Below, one piece after another: positions 21,995 to 32,984 of a stretch of 64,000 bases of DNA; position 1 is the first letter of the stretch, and each line of letters opens with the position of its first letter. The position numbers were made by a program, and so were the translations under genes. The notes beneath the pieces are model-generated. The model saw only the letters and a list, made by a program, of their open reading frames with translations. It ran no database searches and had not been told where the DNA came from. Source of the stretch: Marchantia polymorpha subsp. ruderalis (taxonomy: Eukaryota > Streptophyta > Marchantiopsida > Marchantiales > Marchantiaceae); NCBI GenBank assembly GCA_037833965.1, contig AP031352.1, positions 7,916,501 through 7,980,500 on the forward strand, read 5' to 3'.

Positions 21995-23446
21995 TTGGAA
22001 ATGGGGAAGCTTCCGGTGTTTTATGGGAGGGAAAATGAGGATGTAGAAGCCTTTGTTAGGGACTTCAAGAGGGCTTGCATAGGAAACAATGAAAGGAAGA
22101 AGGTTGAGTGGGCTATGCTTTTGCCGGATTTCTTGGAGGATTCTGCTCTCAAATGGTACCAAGAGTACAAGAGAGAACATGTGGAGGAGGACACTTGGGA
22201 GACATTGACGGAGAGCCTCATCGAAAACTTTCTTCCCAATGAAAGTTATGAAAAGCTGATGTGTGAGGTCACCTTCTTGAAACAAGGAGAGAACGAGAAG
22301 ATGAGGACATATGTGGAGAGAACTGAGAAGTTAGAGTCGAGGTTCCACGTGGTGTTGAGGAAGGGTGGAGACGAAGTGGATGCTACAATGGTGGGGATAC
22401 GAGCAATGCTCACGAAGAACTTTGTCGGAGGTTTGAGACCCGAGATTCGAAGTAAGGTGAGATATGAGAAGCCTTCTTCTAAAGCTGAAGCCATTTGAAT
22501 TGCTATTAGAATGGAGGAAAGCTTAGAAGATGATGATTCTAGCTTGGTGGCTAGAGAAGTAACTCCACCGGTTGTAGGAAGATCCATGGGTTCAAATCTT
22601 GCTAGTTCATCCACAATGGTGAATCCTAATGTAGATTTGCAAAATGAGTTGAAATCTATTACGGAAACTCTAGCAGACCTCAAGATCAATGTAGTACAGT
22701 TGTGGGAGAAGAGGAATCAGAATGTAGGAGGAAGTTCTAGAGGGTATGGAAATTATCCTCCAAGAGGAAATCCACCTCCAGGAAACTTTGCAGTTTCTTG
22801 TTTTACTTGTGGCGGTCCTCATTTTCAGCAAAATTGTCCTAACCCTCGACAACATGATGGAGTTCGGCACAACAACAATGCACCGGCCACACAACAAGCC
22901 AAGGATAAGGGAGTAGCATCCATTGATGTATTTCCTCATCAATGCACCTTTGAGAAAGGAGAGAGCTCAAAGTCGAAGGTGGATATCCTTGCACATGAGA
23001 AAAAACGTGCTCGATTTGCAGATGAGTCAATTTCCATGGAGGACATGCCAAGTCGGAGTACACGATCAAGTGGAGTTAGTCAACCAAGAGTACCAAGAAA
23101 AAAGTTGGGCATGAATGACTTTTCCATTTCATCTTCTCAAGCTAAGTATGACGTGGTGGAAGATGTAGGAAGTCAGAAGGCCAATATCACAGTTGGCCAA
23201 GTCATTGCTTTAAATCTAGCCATACGGAAGGAGTTGAGAGGAGGCCTTAGCTCCACAAGGATCAAGAAGCGAAGATCCAAGGGAAAGGCTCACATGACTA
23301 ATGTGGGAGTTGGTGTGGTGGATGCTGCAACCTCGGAGGTATGTACACATGCCTCAAAAATCGAAGTGAGGATCGATGGGCATGATGTTTCAGACGTGCT
23401 AGTAGATGGCGGTTCTGCTGTAATGCAATGTCTGAAAGATTGTTGA
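21995..23446 (+). pseudogene. Gag and protease of G1
   Basis: One frame with an in-frame TGA at 22496-22498, where G2 has CGA, consistent with C-to-T change at a CpG. Retrotransposon gag domain at about residues 1-170 (WAMLLPDF, LKWYQEYK, ENFLPNESYEKL), CCHC knuckle CFTCGGPHFQQNC, and the protease active site VLVDGGSAV close to the end. A single-base deletion near 23425 shifts the frame before the protease is complete; the frame starting at 23428 continues it. Confidence 0.8.
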
Positions 23447-24621
23447 TGAAGTTGGGGATGCGAATTTCCAGACCTTCAAGTATAATTGTTGGTATGGCCA
23501 ACAAACAGAAGGTAAAACCACTTGGTGTGGGTGACAAAGTTGTGGTAAGTGTGAGAGGTGTGCAAACCTTACTTTCCTTCCAAGTACTCAAGGAAGCTAG
23601 TTATGATTTGCTGTTGGGACGTCCTTGGTTGAGGGCGGTGAGAACTACTGATCGATGGTACAATGGCTATTTGAGGATAGGCCCAAAGAACCATCGGGTG
23701 AAGGTTCCTTTGACAGGAGGAGGAAGTTCTCTTACCGACTCAGATAGACCAACCGACGAATATTGGGAATCTGAGAGTGAGGAGAGTGGCAGTTTTTCAG
23801 AAGTTGACACCGACATGTCAACTGCTGATCAAGAAACATCGTCAGACGACTCTTCACATGATGATGTACAAGTTCAAGTGGTTGCTGCCATGGAGTTGCT
23901 TCTTAGACCGGGGGTGAAGAAAGATCCGGACAAAGTGGAGATGACCGAGGAGGAGGTGTGTCGAAGACTTTCCACCCTCAAGTTTGGTCCAAATGTTACC
24001 ATGGAGGAGAAGGCAAGATTTTTGGATATATTTCGCAAATATATCCATATCTTTGCCTTTAGTTACAAAGATTTGAAGCATGTGACACTTGAAACTCATC
24101 ACATTGAGTTGAAGGAGAAAGCTCGCCCTATTCGGCAGAAGCAACGACGAATCAATCCTCCTACAGCTGTGGTGGTAAAAGAGGAGATTGACAAGCTTAG
24201 GGAGGCTGGCTTCATCTATGAGGTAGAAAATTCGGAATGGGTGTCTCCTATTGTGATAGTGAAGAAAAAGAATTGTAAACTACGTGTATGTGTAGATTAC
24301 AAGAAGTTGAATGCTGTCACAAAGAAGGACTACTATACTTTAACTTTTATAGATGAGATTTTAGAAGAGGTAGCAGGCCATGAGTGGTATAGTTTTGGAG
24401 ATGGTTATAGTGGCTATAACCAAATCCAAATTGCTTCAGAGGATCAATTGAAAACTACCTTTACCACACCATGGAGAACTTTTGCCTTTAGAGTAATGCC
24501 ATTTGGTCTAGGAGTACAAGGAGATTTGGGAGTTCATTTCCAAAGGAGAATTTCCTCAAGGTATGCATTCAAGAGAAAGGAATGCATTGGTAAAAAGATG
24601 TCATTCATATATGATCATTGA
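23428..24621 (+). pseudogene. Protease end and truncated reverse transcriptase of G1
   Basis: The frame carries the rest of the protease (LLGRPWLRAVRTTDRW), an acidic linker, and RT from FIYEVENSEWVSPIVIVKK through FAFRVMPFGL. It then jumps near 24512 directly into sequence that in G2 lies after RNase H. The DD catalytic loop and the whole RNase H are therefore missing, and the last 40 residues are out of frame. This copy cannot reverse-transcribe on its own. Confidence 0.85.
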
Positions 24622-25804
24622 GAAGGTGTTATTTCATCAAAGAGCTGACGGTCTGCTACGACGAGCTGTTGGAAGAGGCGAAGCATTGCAACTCATGAAG
24701 GAGTTTCACGAAGGTGCCGTGTGTGGAGGACATTTTGCGGAGAAGGTAACAGCCTTCAAGATCCTTGATGCTGGATATCATTGGAAGGGTATTTTCAAAG
24801 ATTGTGTGGAATTTTGCAAGAGTTGTGATGTGTGTCAAGCTTTTGCTAAAAAGTCCATGAAAACACCTCCTTTGATTTCAGTTCCAATGTTAGGTCCTTT
24901 TGAAAAATGGGGGATAGATTTTGTAGGTCCTTTGAATCTTACTCCTCGGGGAAATAAGTTCATTGTGATAGCTACAGATTATCTTACCAAGTGGGTAGAG
25001 GCTAGGCCACTAAAATCTACTAATGAGAAGGAGGTTGGTAGGTTTTTGTATGAGAGAATCATAACCAGATTTGGTTGTTCTTTGGAGTTAGTGTCGGATA
25101 GAGGAGGAGAGTTTGTGGGAAGTATGATCCAAGCAATGTTAGATCATTTTTCCATCAAGTCTCGAGTGACCACTTCCTACAAACCCAATGCTAATGGGTT
25201 GGCGGAGCGGACCAACTACACTCTTTGTATGATGTTGGCCAAGGATGCAGACATGGACGGGAGCAAGCAAAACTGGGACAAGAGGTTGCATGTTATCTTG
25301 TGGGAGTATCGAACGACTTGGAAAACATCTACCGGATATTCATCTTTTCGGATGATGTATGGAGTTGAGTCAAAGCTCCCAATACAATTTGACTTGACTA
25401 CTTTCATGACAATCCAGCAAAGGTTGAAGAAATCAAATGGTGTAGAAGCCATCAAGTCTTGCCAACAACAATTGATGGAGTTGGAGGAAGCTCGAGCACT
25501 AACCATGGTACGAGTGGAGCGGGCTCAACAGTTGCAGAAGAAGTATCACGACAAACGAAGTGGAAACTAGAACTTGAAGCCGTTCAAGGAAGGTGATTGG
25601 GTGATGCTCTTTGATGCAATTAGATACAAGAGAGCTAGGAAAAAGTTTCTTCCTAAGTATTTTGGACCTTTCATAGTTGAGAAGATGTGGGGAAACTTTA
25701 CTTATGATATCAAGGAGTTAGGAGTACGTCACTTCGATCGAGTCAACCACGACAAGTTGAAATTATTCCATCGAAGATCAGATTCTTTCACTCCGAGGGC
25801 GTAG
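24563..25804 (+). pseudogene. Integrase of G1
   Basis: Zinc finger H/H/C/C (FHEGAVCGGH ... CKSCDVCQ), core Asp in GIDFVGP, second Asp in LVSDRGGEF, Glu in NGLAERTNY, then a long C-terminal tail ending HRRSDSFTPRA. No chromodomain follows. One in-frame TAG at 25568 replaces CAG of G2. The catalytic triad is complete. Confidence 0.85.
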
Positions 25805-25814
25805 TGAAATCTTG

Positions 25815-25827
25815 GTCTGGGGGTAAA
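25815..25827 (+). other. Polypurine tract of G1
   Basis: GTCTGGGGGTAAA directly precedes the 3' LTR; the matching G2 site has GTCCGGGGGTAAA. Confidence 0.6.
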
Positions 25828-26598
25828 TGTAAGACCAGATATTGCATGTGTGAATTAAAACTAGAATTAGCCAAGGAGTTAATCATGGTTAGGATAGTTA
25901 TGACTAAATCTAGCTAGTTATGACTAAGTCTAGCTAGTTTAGCTATAATGTCTATACTTGGCGGAATAACTAAAGAAGTTCTAGAAGATTTGAGTGAGCA
26001 CTTCTATTTTGTCTTGTAAAAAAGTCTAGATTCCAAGAGAAAAGACTTTTGAACTTCATGTTTAGTTTTGATTGGTTTGACTAAAGTAAGGAGTATTCCA
26101 TTGGTTAGACTAAGTCTAATGTTGACTTAGTGGAAAGTGGAAAATCTAGAAGTTGGAAAGGCACAAATGGCATGTCGCCACCTCAATCTAGGGATTGATA
26201 AACATTTAGAAGGTTTAGGGGGCCAATGGCATGTTGCCACATATTGATAACTAGTCAACCTTACTATGGTTTATCTTCGTAAAAGTAAGTTAGATAGAAA
26301 TTACCATTTGTTACTATGGTAAATTCTCAAGTAGTATATATAGAGAGGTAGGTAAGAGCCTCTCAAGCAAGTTTGGAAAGTTCATATGTAGAGACTTGTT
26401 TCATATATGAAAGGGTGACGAATTTTCAGTACCTTGGAGTGTCGATGAGTGTATGAGTTGGAGTGATACTTTGAGAGATTGTGTGAGATGGTGTTTAGGT
26501 TATGAGTATGATGCGGAATACTAGTCTTCTAGAATCATGATGAGCTACCGAAAAGCCATCTGAGTTAAACCTGAGTGAAAGTCAGCCCGAAGGTTGCA
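25828..26598 (+). repeat. 3' LTR of G1 (771 bp)
   Basis: Same ends and length as the 5' LTR. GACC follows at 26599-26602. Confidence 0.9.
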
Positions 26599-26602
26599 GA
26601 CC

Positions 26603-28199
26603 TGCAATGGCTGTGTCATGACTTTTGATCAAAATCATTGTGCGCAAATGTTGATCTTGTGGAATCCATATACGCTGTTTGTCAAATGTCAAACCTTAAG
26701 ATTTCTTCGCCCTTCCAGTTTGTAGTGCTCGAGTGATCTCTTCATCATCCTTTGTGACTTGTGTCATCTTGCTCCACCAATCAGCCTGAATTTTCACTTC
26801 TGCAACATGATTCAAACAAGGCATGTGTGTGAGAGAATCTGTAATTTGCTTCTTCCCCTCCACGTACAAAATCTTCATGTTGAAGCGTTGATGCCACTCT
26901 GCCAATCAAATTTGTCGTTTAGACATATGCTTCTGAGTTTCCAAATAAACCAAGGGTTTATAATTGGTCTTCACCACAAACTTCTTATCAGCCAAGTAAT
27001 GATTCCAATGTTTGGTTGCCAACACAATGACTAACTTCTCCCGTTTTGTTGTGTGATAATTTTGTTTTGCCGCCATCAACTTTTGAGAATAGAAAGCAAC
27101 TGGATGCCATCCATCCTTCCATTCTTGTTGAAGTATGTCACCTACTGATATACCTGATGCGTCAGTAGCCAACTTGATATGATGGTTATGATCATACCAC
27201 TTGAGGATAGGTGCGTGTAACAAAGCATCTTTCAATGCTTGAAAAGCTAACTCTTGAGTTATTTCTCATTTCCATTTTTGACTTTTAACCAAGGTCTGAG
27301 GTAGGCGAGCAAAAACTTTCACAAATCTACGATAGAATTGAGTGAGCCCTAGAAAAGTCTTCAACTCAGTTTGATCGTCAGGTGTTGTTCATTTATGAGA
27401 GACATCTATCTTCTCATTCATCACTTGGATTCCTACGGCTTTAATTCTATGATCAAAGTAATCTACTTCCGACTTGCCAAATTCACATTTTGAAGCTTTA
27501 GTATACAATTGATTGTCTCTCAAAAGTTGAAGTATACATCGTTAATGACTTCTATGATCACTCAAAGTTTTGCTTTACAACAATATATCATCTAGAAAAA
27601 CAATGACAGATTTATCTAGATAAGTGCAAAAGATATCATTCATCGATACCATGAATGTAGCTGGTGCATTAGTGAGACCAAAAGGCATCACTAGATACTC
27701 AATGTGACCATACCTAGTACAAAAAGATGTCTTGTGGACATCTTCATCTACAATTCGAATTTGATTGTAGTCTCTTCTCAAATCTAGCTTGATGAAGTAC
27801 TTTACTTCTTGAATTTCAAACAAACAAATCATTCATACAAGGTAATGGATATTTGTTTTTCACCATTTGTTGATTCAACCCCCGATAATTGATACATAGT
27901 CTCATGGATCCATCATTCTTCTTTACAAAGAGCATTGGAGCTCCATAAGGTGAAACACTTGGTTGAATGAATTCCTTTCTTAAGATCTCATCCACTTGAG
28001 CTTTGCATTCTTCCAATTCGTTTGAAGCCAAACGATATGGAGCTTTGTAAGTTGTTGTACTTCCAAGTATCACCTCAATATTGTGATCTATTCTCCTCTT
28101 TGGTGGTAATCTTGCAGCTAGATCATCTAGAAAAACATCTTTATGCTCCATAAAAATGTCGTTCAAGAACTCCGGATGTAAAGTTTGTCCGTTGTGATA
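26603..28199 (-). pseudogene. RT and RNase H of the old chromovirus
   Basis: Minus-strand [43 protein letters not shown], then [21 protein letters not shown] and the catalytic loop [10 protein letters not shown] (near 27575-27605). RNase H follows with LATDASGISVG (about 27150-27180) and KREKLVIVLATKHWNHYL. Next come the spacer and the histidine half of the integrase finger up to the G1 insertion. Stops and shifts near 27830, 27540, 27240 and 26640 disable it. Confidence 0.75.
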
Positions 28200-28311
28200 G
28201 GTAAGTTTTTTTGTTTTTCCGAAAATAGAATAGTAGGTTGGAAAATTGAGGTCGTTTTTAACCTTTTAGGGTAGAAGTAATTAGATTAGAATAGAATAGC
28301 TTTGTTATGGT

Positions 28312-28533
28312 GTGAGAGGAGGTAGTAGTAGCAATCTGGAGGGACCTTCAGATGCAGCGATGGCCCTCAAGAGGGTGGCGAGATCCGAATCCGGAGGGAC
28401 AGATCAGGAAGAAGTAAGACTTACCTTCTTTGAGTATCTAGACATGTACTCAGGAGAGGGTACTCAGCATGCACAAATGAGAACTTCAGAGCTTCACGAT
28501 CACATGAACGGTGAAGGACACCCGTGGACGTAA
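28312..28533 (+). pseudogene. Upstream ORF of copy B
   Basis: A 73-codon acidic frame (MRGGSSSNLEGPSDAAM...) before the conserved block. It may be the N-terminal part of the copy B protein, which the window edge hides in copy A. No family recognised. Confidence 0.35.
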
Positions 28534-28562
28534 AAGATAGTGCCGCACGGGAAAGAATTTGA

Positions 28563-29300
28563 ATGGCGGCACCTTCAATTCACACGCATGGTAAACCGTT
28601 GCGACGGCGGGGTGTATCCAAGGAGCCGAAATCTCGACGCTCGCATTCCACAAACACATTGCGCAATCAACACGGAATAGAGGCGCGGAGACGAGAACGA
28701 AGAAAACGAGCGATGGTGCGATTGATGAAATTGCATGCTCTTCGAGTGCCCGAAGTCGGACTACAAGCTTATCGCCACGATTTGATCCTCACAAAGATGG
28801 ATTTCTTGTTGTGAGGTTGGAATTTGATGAGCGATGCGATCATTCAGGAGTGGGATAACAATGAGTTTCCGAAGCCACCGGGCTATCGAGGCAATCCCGA
28901 TACCTGGCAAATCTGAGACTGGAAGAAGGTCCTTGGTCGGTGCGTAGGTGATGACGGTGATTTAACATTCGATGGTGAGAGTGTGTGAGTGACGAGAGAA
29001 GAGGAAAGAGCTTATGTCGACATGTTCAAGCATCGCTGCACTGGATAGAATTGTTATCGCACAGTGTGGTATCGTGACCGAATGAGACGGAACATCGCAA
29101 TAGCTTTGATGCAGATTCTTCGGCCGTCTCGACCAACCTATATGATGACTTGGCAGGTGGGATTCATCAAGAGAGCATTGCGAGAAGATCGTATTCATTG
29201 GGCGCGTATCTTCCGGATAGTCACCCGGCAACACATCGGGCTGATTCAGGAAGGCTCCTCCTGTTATTTGTCTCCGTTCTTGATTAATTTCTATAGGGGT
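28563..29300 (+). pseudogene. N-terminal part of copy B protein
   Basis: From 28563 the frame gives a basic stretch and then a block parallel to copy A: LTKMDFLL, a stop in place of Trp, DTWQI, KVLGRCVGDDGDLTFD, RPTYMMTWQVGFIKRAL, IHWARIFRIVTRQHIG and LSPFLINFY. At least four stops interrupt it, several in Trp or Lys codons. Homology ends exactly where element M begins. Confidence 0.7.
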
Positions 29301-29301
29301 A

Positions 29302-29412
29302 TGTGTCGTGCGACTCGGTATCGCCATACATCATACATCGCTGCCATGCTCTACTCACAACTCACACATACATAAACAAGGAACGAGAGTGTCCACACAC
29401 AAAGGTATCACA
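29302..29412 (-). repeat. Candidate short 3' LTR of element M
   Basis: Begins TGTGTCG and ends TATCACA on the plus strand, directly at the end of copy B homology. On its inner side the minus strand reads AGCTAGGGGGGCGAG, a plausible polypurine tract. No second copy was seen near 36765-39480, so this remains a guess. Confidence 0.35.
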
Positions 29413-29577
29413 ACTCGCCCCCCTAGCTGGCGGTCAGGTCCCTCTGACTCCCAGGTAGCCCTATCTACAACTACATGCTATGCACCTTCGTGGGTGCGCG
29501 AACCAGTAGGCCGGGTGCTATGTCGCCCCATCGTTAGTCGCCTATCTGCAATTCATAACATGTGAAGATCAAGTCAT
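29413..29577 (-). other. 3' untranslated stretch of element M
   Basis: Between the end of the polyprotein frame and the candidate LTR. Contains the G-rich tract and no gene. Confidence 0.4.
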
Positions 29578-31976
29578 CTACCCTCTGAAGTACATCGAGG
29601 ACAAACCCACCGTCAAGTAGGAACAACATCGATAGATGGAGTCAAGCACGACATGTGCCATCCCCTAGAACACCTATCAAACACCAACATATGGGCCGCC
29701 TGATCAGTTGACCCACATAACATGCACCTCAAGCCGGCACGTACAATCGCCAAGCTTGGGTCCATAGTACCATCCACGTTTGGGAGGTGGCATGGCGCAC
29801 AGTTGCGCACATGATCCTTCCAAACGACACCGTCACGACCCTCCAACATGAGAACTCCAGAAGGTAACACCTTTCGCACTCGCAAGATAGTGCGTCTTGC
29901 CGTCACATCCAACGTAGTCGGTGCAGTCTGCTGTAGATAGACGTAGTCTCCCACACGGAACCTACGAATCGATGGTTGATAACCTCCTCCTCGAATAGTT
30001 GCATACCGCAACGTATCCCGGTGCTGAGCAATCGCAAGGTTCTTAAACGCTGCAGGCATAACTCTCCGAAAGAGCACTGCACGTTGAGAACACACTCTCA
30101 CCCACATATCTGGATCATCAAGGTTCACCACCTCGCTAGACTCACGACGAATCGCTGCAGGCAAGTCTGGATCTCGGCCGTACAATAGAAAATATGGTGA
30201 AAACGAAGCCAAGGATGCTTGACGACTGAATCGATATCCCATTGCCAACCATGGTAACTGAATATCCCAGTCCCCAAGATGCCCCTTCTGTAGGCCATAC
30301 TTGCGCAACGCTCTCTTCACCGTCTGTACCATCCGCTCAGCCAAACCATCCGCCTCTGGATGATCTCGGGAAGTAGTCCGGTGATCAATCAGCGTCTTGT
30401 CACACAAGACCTGAAACTCACCCTGAAACTCTGTCCCCTGATCGGTCAACACCTCAGCTGGTGCACCAAAGTGACTAAGCACCCTGTCAAGGAAAGCATA
30501 TGCTACTCCCTCACTCGCCTTGTCAGGTAATGCCACCAACTCAATCCACTTGGAGAAATGCTCCACCATCACCAACACATACCGATGATGTCGTGTAGTC
30601 AAAGGTAGTGGTCCAGCAAAGTCCAAACTCCAACGGTAACCCAATCCCATGATAGGTAAGGGATGTAACTCTGGTGTCGGGGCATTGAACGATGTCCTCA
30701 CTCGATCACAAACCATGCAACGTGATACCAACTGCTGCACCTGCGTATGCATACCACGCCACCAATACTTACCTAGTAGTAAGCTGTACGTACGCTTCAC
30801 TCCAAAATGTCCCAACTCCTCATGAGCATGCCTCACAATGCGTGCTCTCTCAGTTGGATGCGGTACTACCCGTACCCTACCGTCCTCCCACACTCGGAGA
30901 ACATGTGCTCCCTCCAATCGGTATCTCTTCGCCCTCTGGAGAACACGATCTCGCTCCTTGGCACCCACTGTGCCTGGCACCATACTGGTCCGTAGGAACT
31001 CCAACACTAACGCATCATCGTGAACATCCCGCTGGTCCACACCACCATCCTCAACCTCAGGATCTGAAGACTCACTATCTACTCTCTGACTAGAGTAAGA
31101 TGTCAAGTGATCCTCACTGCTAGAGGCTCCACAAAACCAACACATGAAGGCCGATGCATGCCAACCGGGCACCATCTCCTCATCAACCTCACCATGCCAC
31201 CTAGCTCTAGTGTCATCCTCCTGGCTAGTGCATGGGTTCCGACTCAAACCGTCGACATCCAGGTTCGCAACTCCAGGCCTATGCACCACCTGAAAGTCGT
31301 ACTCCTGTAAGATGAGAGCCCACCGTGCAAGCTTCCCTGTGAGCTTGTCAGACTCCATTAACCACTTGAGCGGTTGATGATCGGTAACAAGGGTAAACTG
31401 CGTACCAAACAAGTAACACCTGAAGTGTGCCACAGCCCACACCGCTGCCAAACACTCTCCCTCGTACGAACTATACCGCGACTCTGCTGCATTGTTCGAA
31501 CGACTAGCGTACGCAATCACAAACTCCTTGCCCTCATCATCACACTGCGTCAACACCGCTCCAAGTCCCAACATACTCCAATCAGTGTGCAACTGGTATG
31601 GTCGACCTCTGATAGGTCTCCTCAAGATGGGAGCGGCCACCAACCTGGCCTTGAGCTCAACAAAAGCTCTCTCCTGCTCATCTCCCCATTGCCACTCCTG
31701 ATCCGACTTCAACAACTGGTTCAAAGGCTTCGCTATAGCACTGAATCCCTTCACATATCTCTGGTAATAGTTCGCCAAGCCCATGAATGCACGAACTCTA
31801 CTCACATCCGCTGGACGAGGAATGCGTGCGATAGCCTCCACCTTTGCCTGCTGAACTCCCAAACCACCTGGGTAGATCACATGACCCAAGTACTCCACCT
31901 TCTCCTGGAAGAAACTACACTTCCTAGGATGTAACCGCAGACCATGAGCCCTCAACCGCTCAAGCACAATCTGCAA
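29578..31976 (-). pseudogene. RNase H, integrase and PHD finger of element M
   Basis: A 787-codon open stretch continuing the RT frame after a TAG. It starts with the RT thumb (LHPRKCSFFQEKVEYLGH), then RNase H (YQLHTDWSMLGLGAVL, ESRYSSYEGECLAAVW, DHQPLKWL). Integrase follows with HHCC (HAHEELGHFGVKRT ... CMVCDRVR), core Asp in SLDFAGPL, second Asp in LTDQGTEF and Glu in EADGLAERM; all catalytic residues are present. The C-terminus carries a PHD-type finger instead of a chromodomain. The frame halts at TGA 29613 within that finger. Confidence 0.85.
29588..29725 (-). pseudogene. C-terminal PHD finger of element M
   Basis: Minus-strand reading: CMLCGSTD, then MLVFDRCSRGWHMSCLTPS, VVPT, a TGA, then RWVCPRC. 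This follows the C4-H-C3 order of PHD fingers, including the GWH-x2-C core and the final C-x2-C. The third Cys ligand is Phe here (MLVFDRC versus the usual MLxCDxC) and a TGA sits where Gly is usual. PHD fingers generally read histone H3 tails; use in integration targeting is inference. Confidence 0.7.
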
Positions 31977-31982
31977 ATGTAT

Positions 31983-32705
31983 CTAGTGTTGCTCCACCGT
32001 GTCGCTAAACACCAAGATATCATCAATGTAACATCTGACGAAATCCAGCCCCGCTAGAATCCTGTCCATCACTCTCTGGAACTCGGCAGGTGCATTCTTC
32101 AACCCAAAGGGTAAGAATTGCCACTGATACAAACAATCCCTGCCGTGGGAGTTGACACCCCAAAACGTTGTCTTGGCCTTGTACTCCTCCCGAATCGGCA
32201 ACTGATGGTATCCCGCCCGAAGATCAAAAGTACTAAAAATTTTCGCATGTCCCACCACATCGAAGATCTCCTCACGTGTAGGCATGGCATACTTATCGGC
32301 CTTCGTCTGCCGATTGATAGTACGGTAATCCCCACACATCCGCCTATCCGTGTAGTTGCCATGTACATCCTTCTTCGCTGGCATAACAGTGGCTGAAGCA
32401 TACTCACCATGTGACAACTCCACTAACCTAGCCTCCAATAACTCCAACGTCCGACTCTTAATCAAGTCCCTTTCCATATCACTATATCGATAGGGACGGC
32501 GGAAGATTGGCGTATCACTAGCCAACTCTATCCGTATGTCGGGTCCAAACAAAGTACCCAACTCCTTCATACTGAAGGCAAAACAACTCCTATAGTCACG
32601 TAGGAATTGTATCAACCGTCGCCTCTCTCCTCCGGTGATCTGAGAACCAATCGATGGCTCCCACTCCTCCTCCATGGACCCACAAGAGGGAGCCGATACT
32701 GTCAC
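31983..32705 (-). pseudogene. Reverse transcriptase of element M
   Basis: Same reading frame as the methyltransferase and integrase parts, bounded by in-frame TAG codons at 32712-32714 and 31983-31985. Motifs: RRPYRYSDMERDLI, GEYASATVMPAKKD, MCGDYRTINRQT, DKYAMPTREEIFD, FSTFDLRAGYHQLPI, FLPFGLKNAPAEFQRVMDRI and the catalytic loop RCYIDDILVFSD. The polymerase core appears intact. Confidence 0.85.
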
Positions 32706-32984
32706 TGGTTGCTATGACACCTCCTCCAAAGGAGGGTTCTCTGTACTCTCCTTCGTAGCAACCTCCCCGTGACCAACATCTCCAACTGCATGGGCGTCTA
32801 CTCTCGCAAGTCCTCTCGTCACGTACCATGAACTCCAAGGATGACGAATATCTCGCAAGTCGCCCCCAGCCATTGCCACTACCGTCCCGGTAGGCAATGA
32901 GCTAATAAGTGGTGTAACAACCACCAAATCTGCGCGCAAACGGCGTTGCTCAGCCAAACCCAAGCTCACAATCCACGTAAAGCA

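Larger units (their letters stand above)
19880..26598 (+). mobile_element. Ty3/gypsy element G1, plus strand, defective
   Basis: Complete LTR-to-LTR element of 6719 bases with 771-base LTRs, PBS, polypurine tract and 4-bp target duplication. LTRs differ at roughly 15 positions (about 2%). The pol region has lost about 965 bases relative to G2 (end of RT, all RNase H). It lies within the integrase zinc finger of the older chromovirus, in the opposite orientation. Confidence 0.9.
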
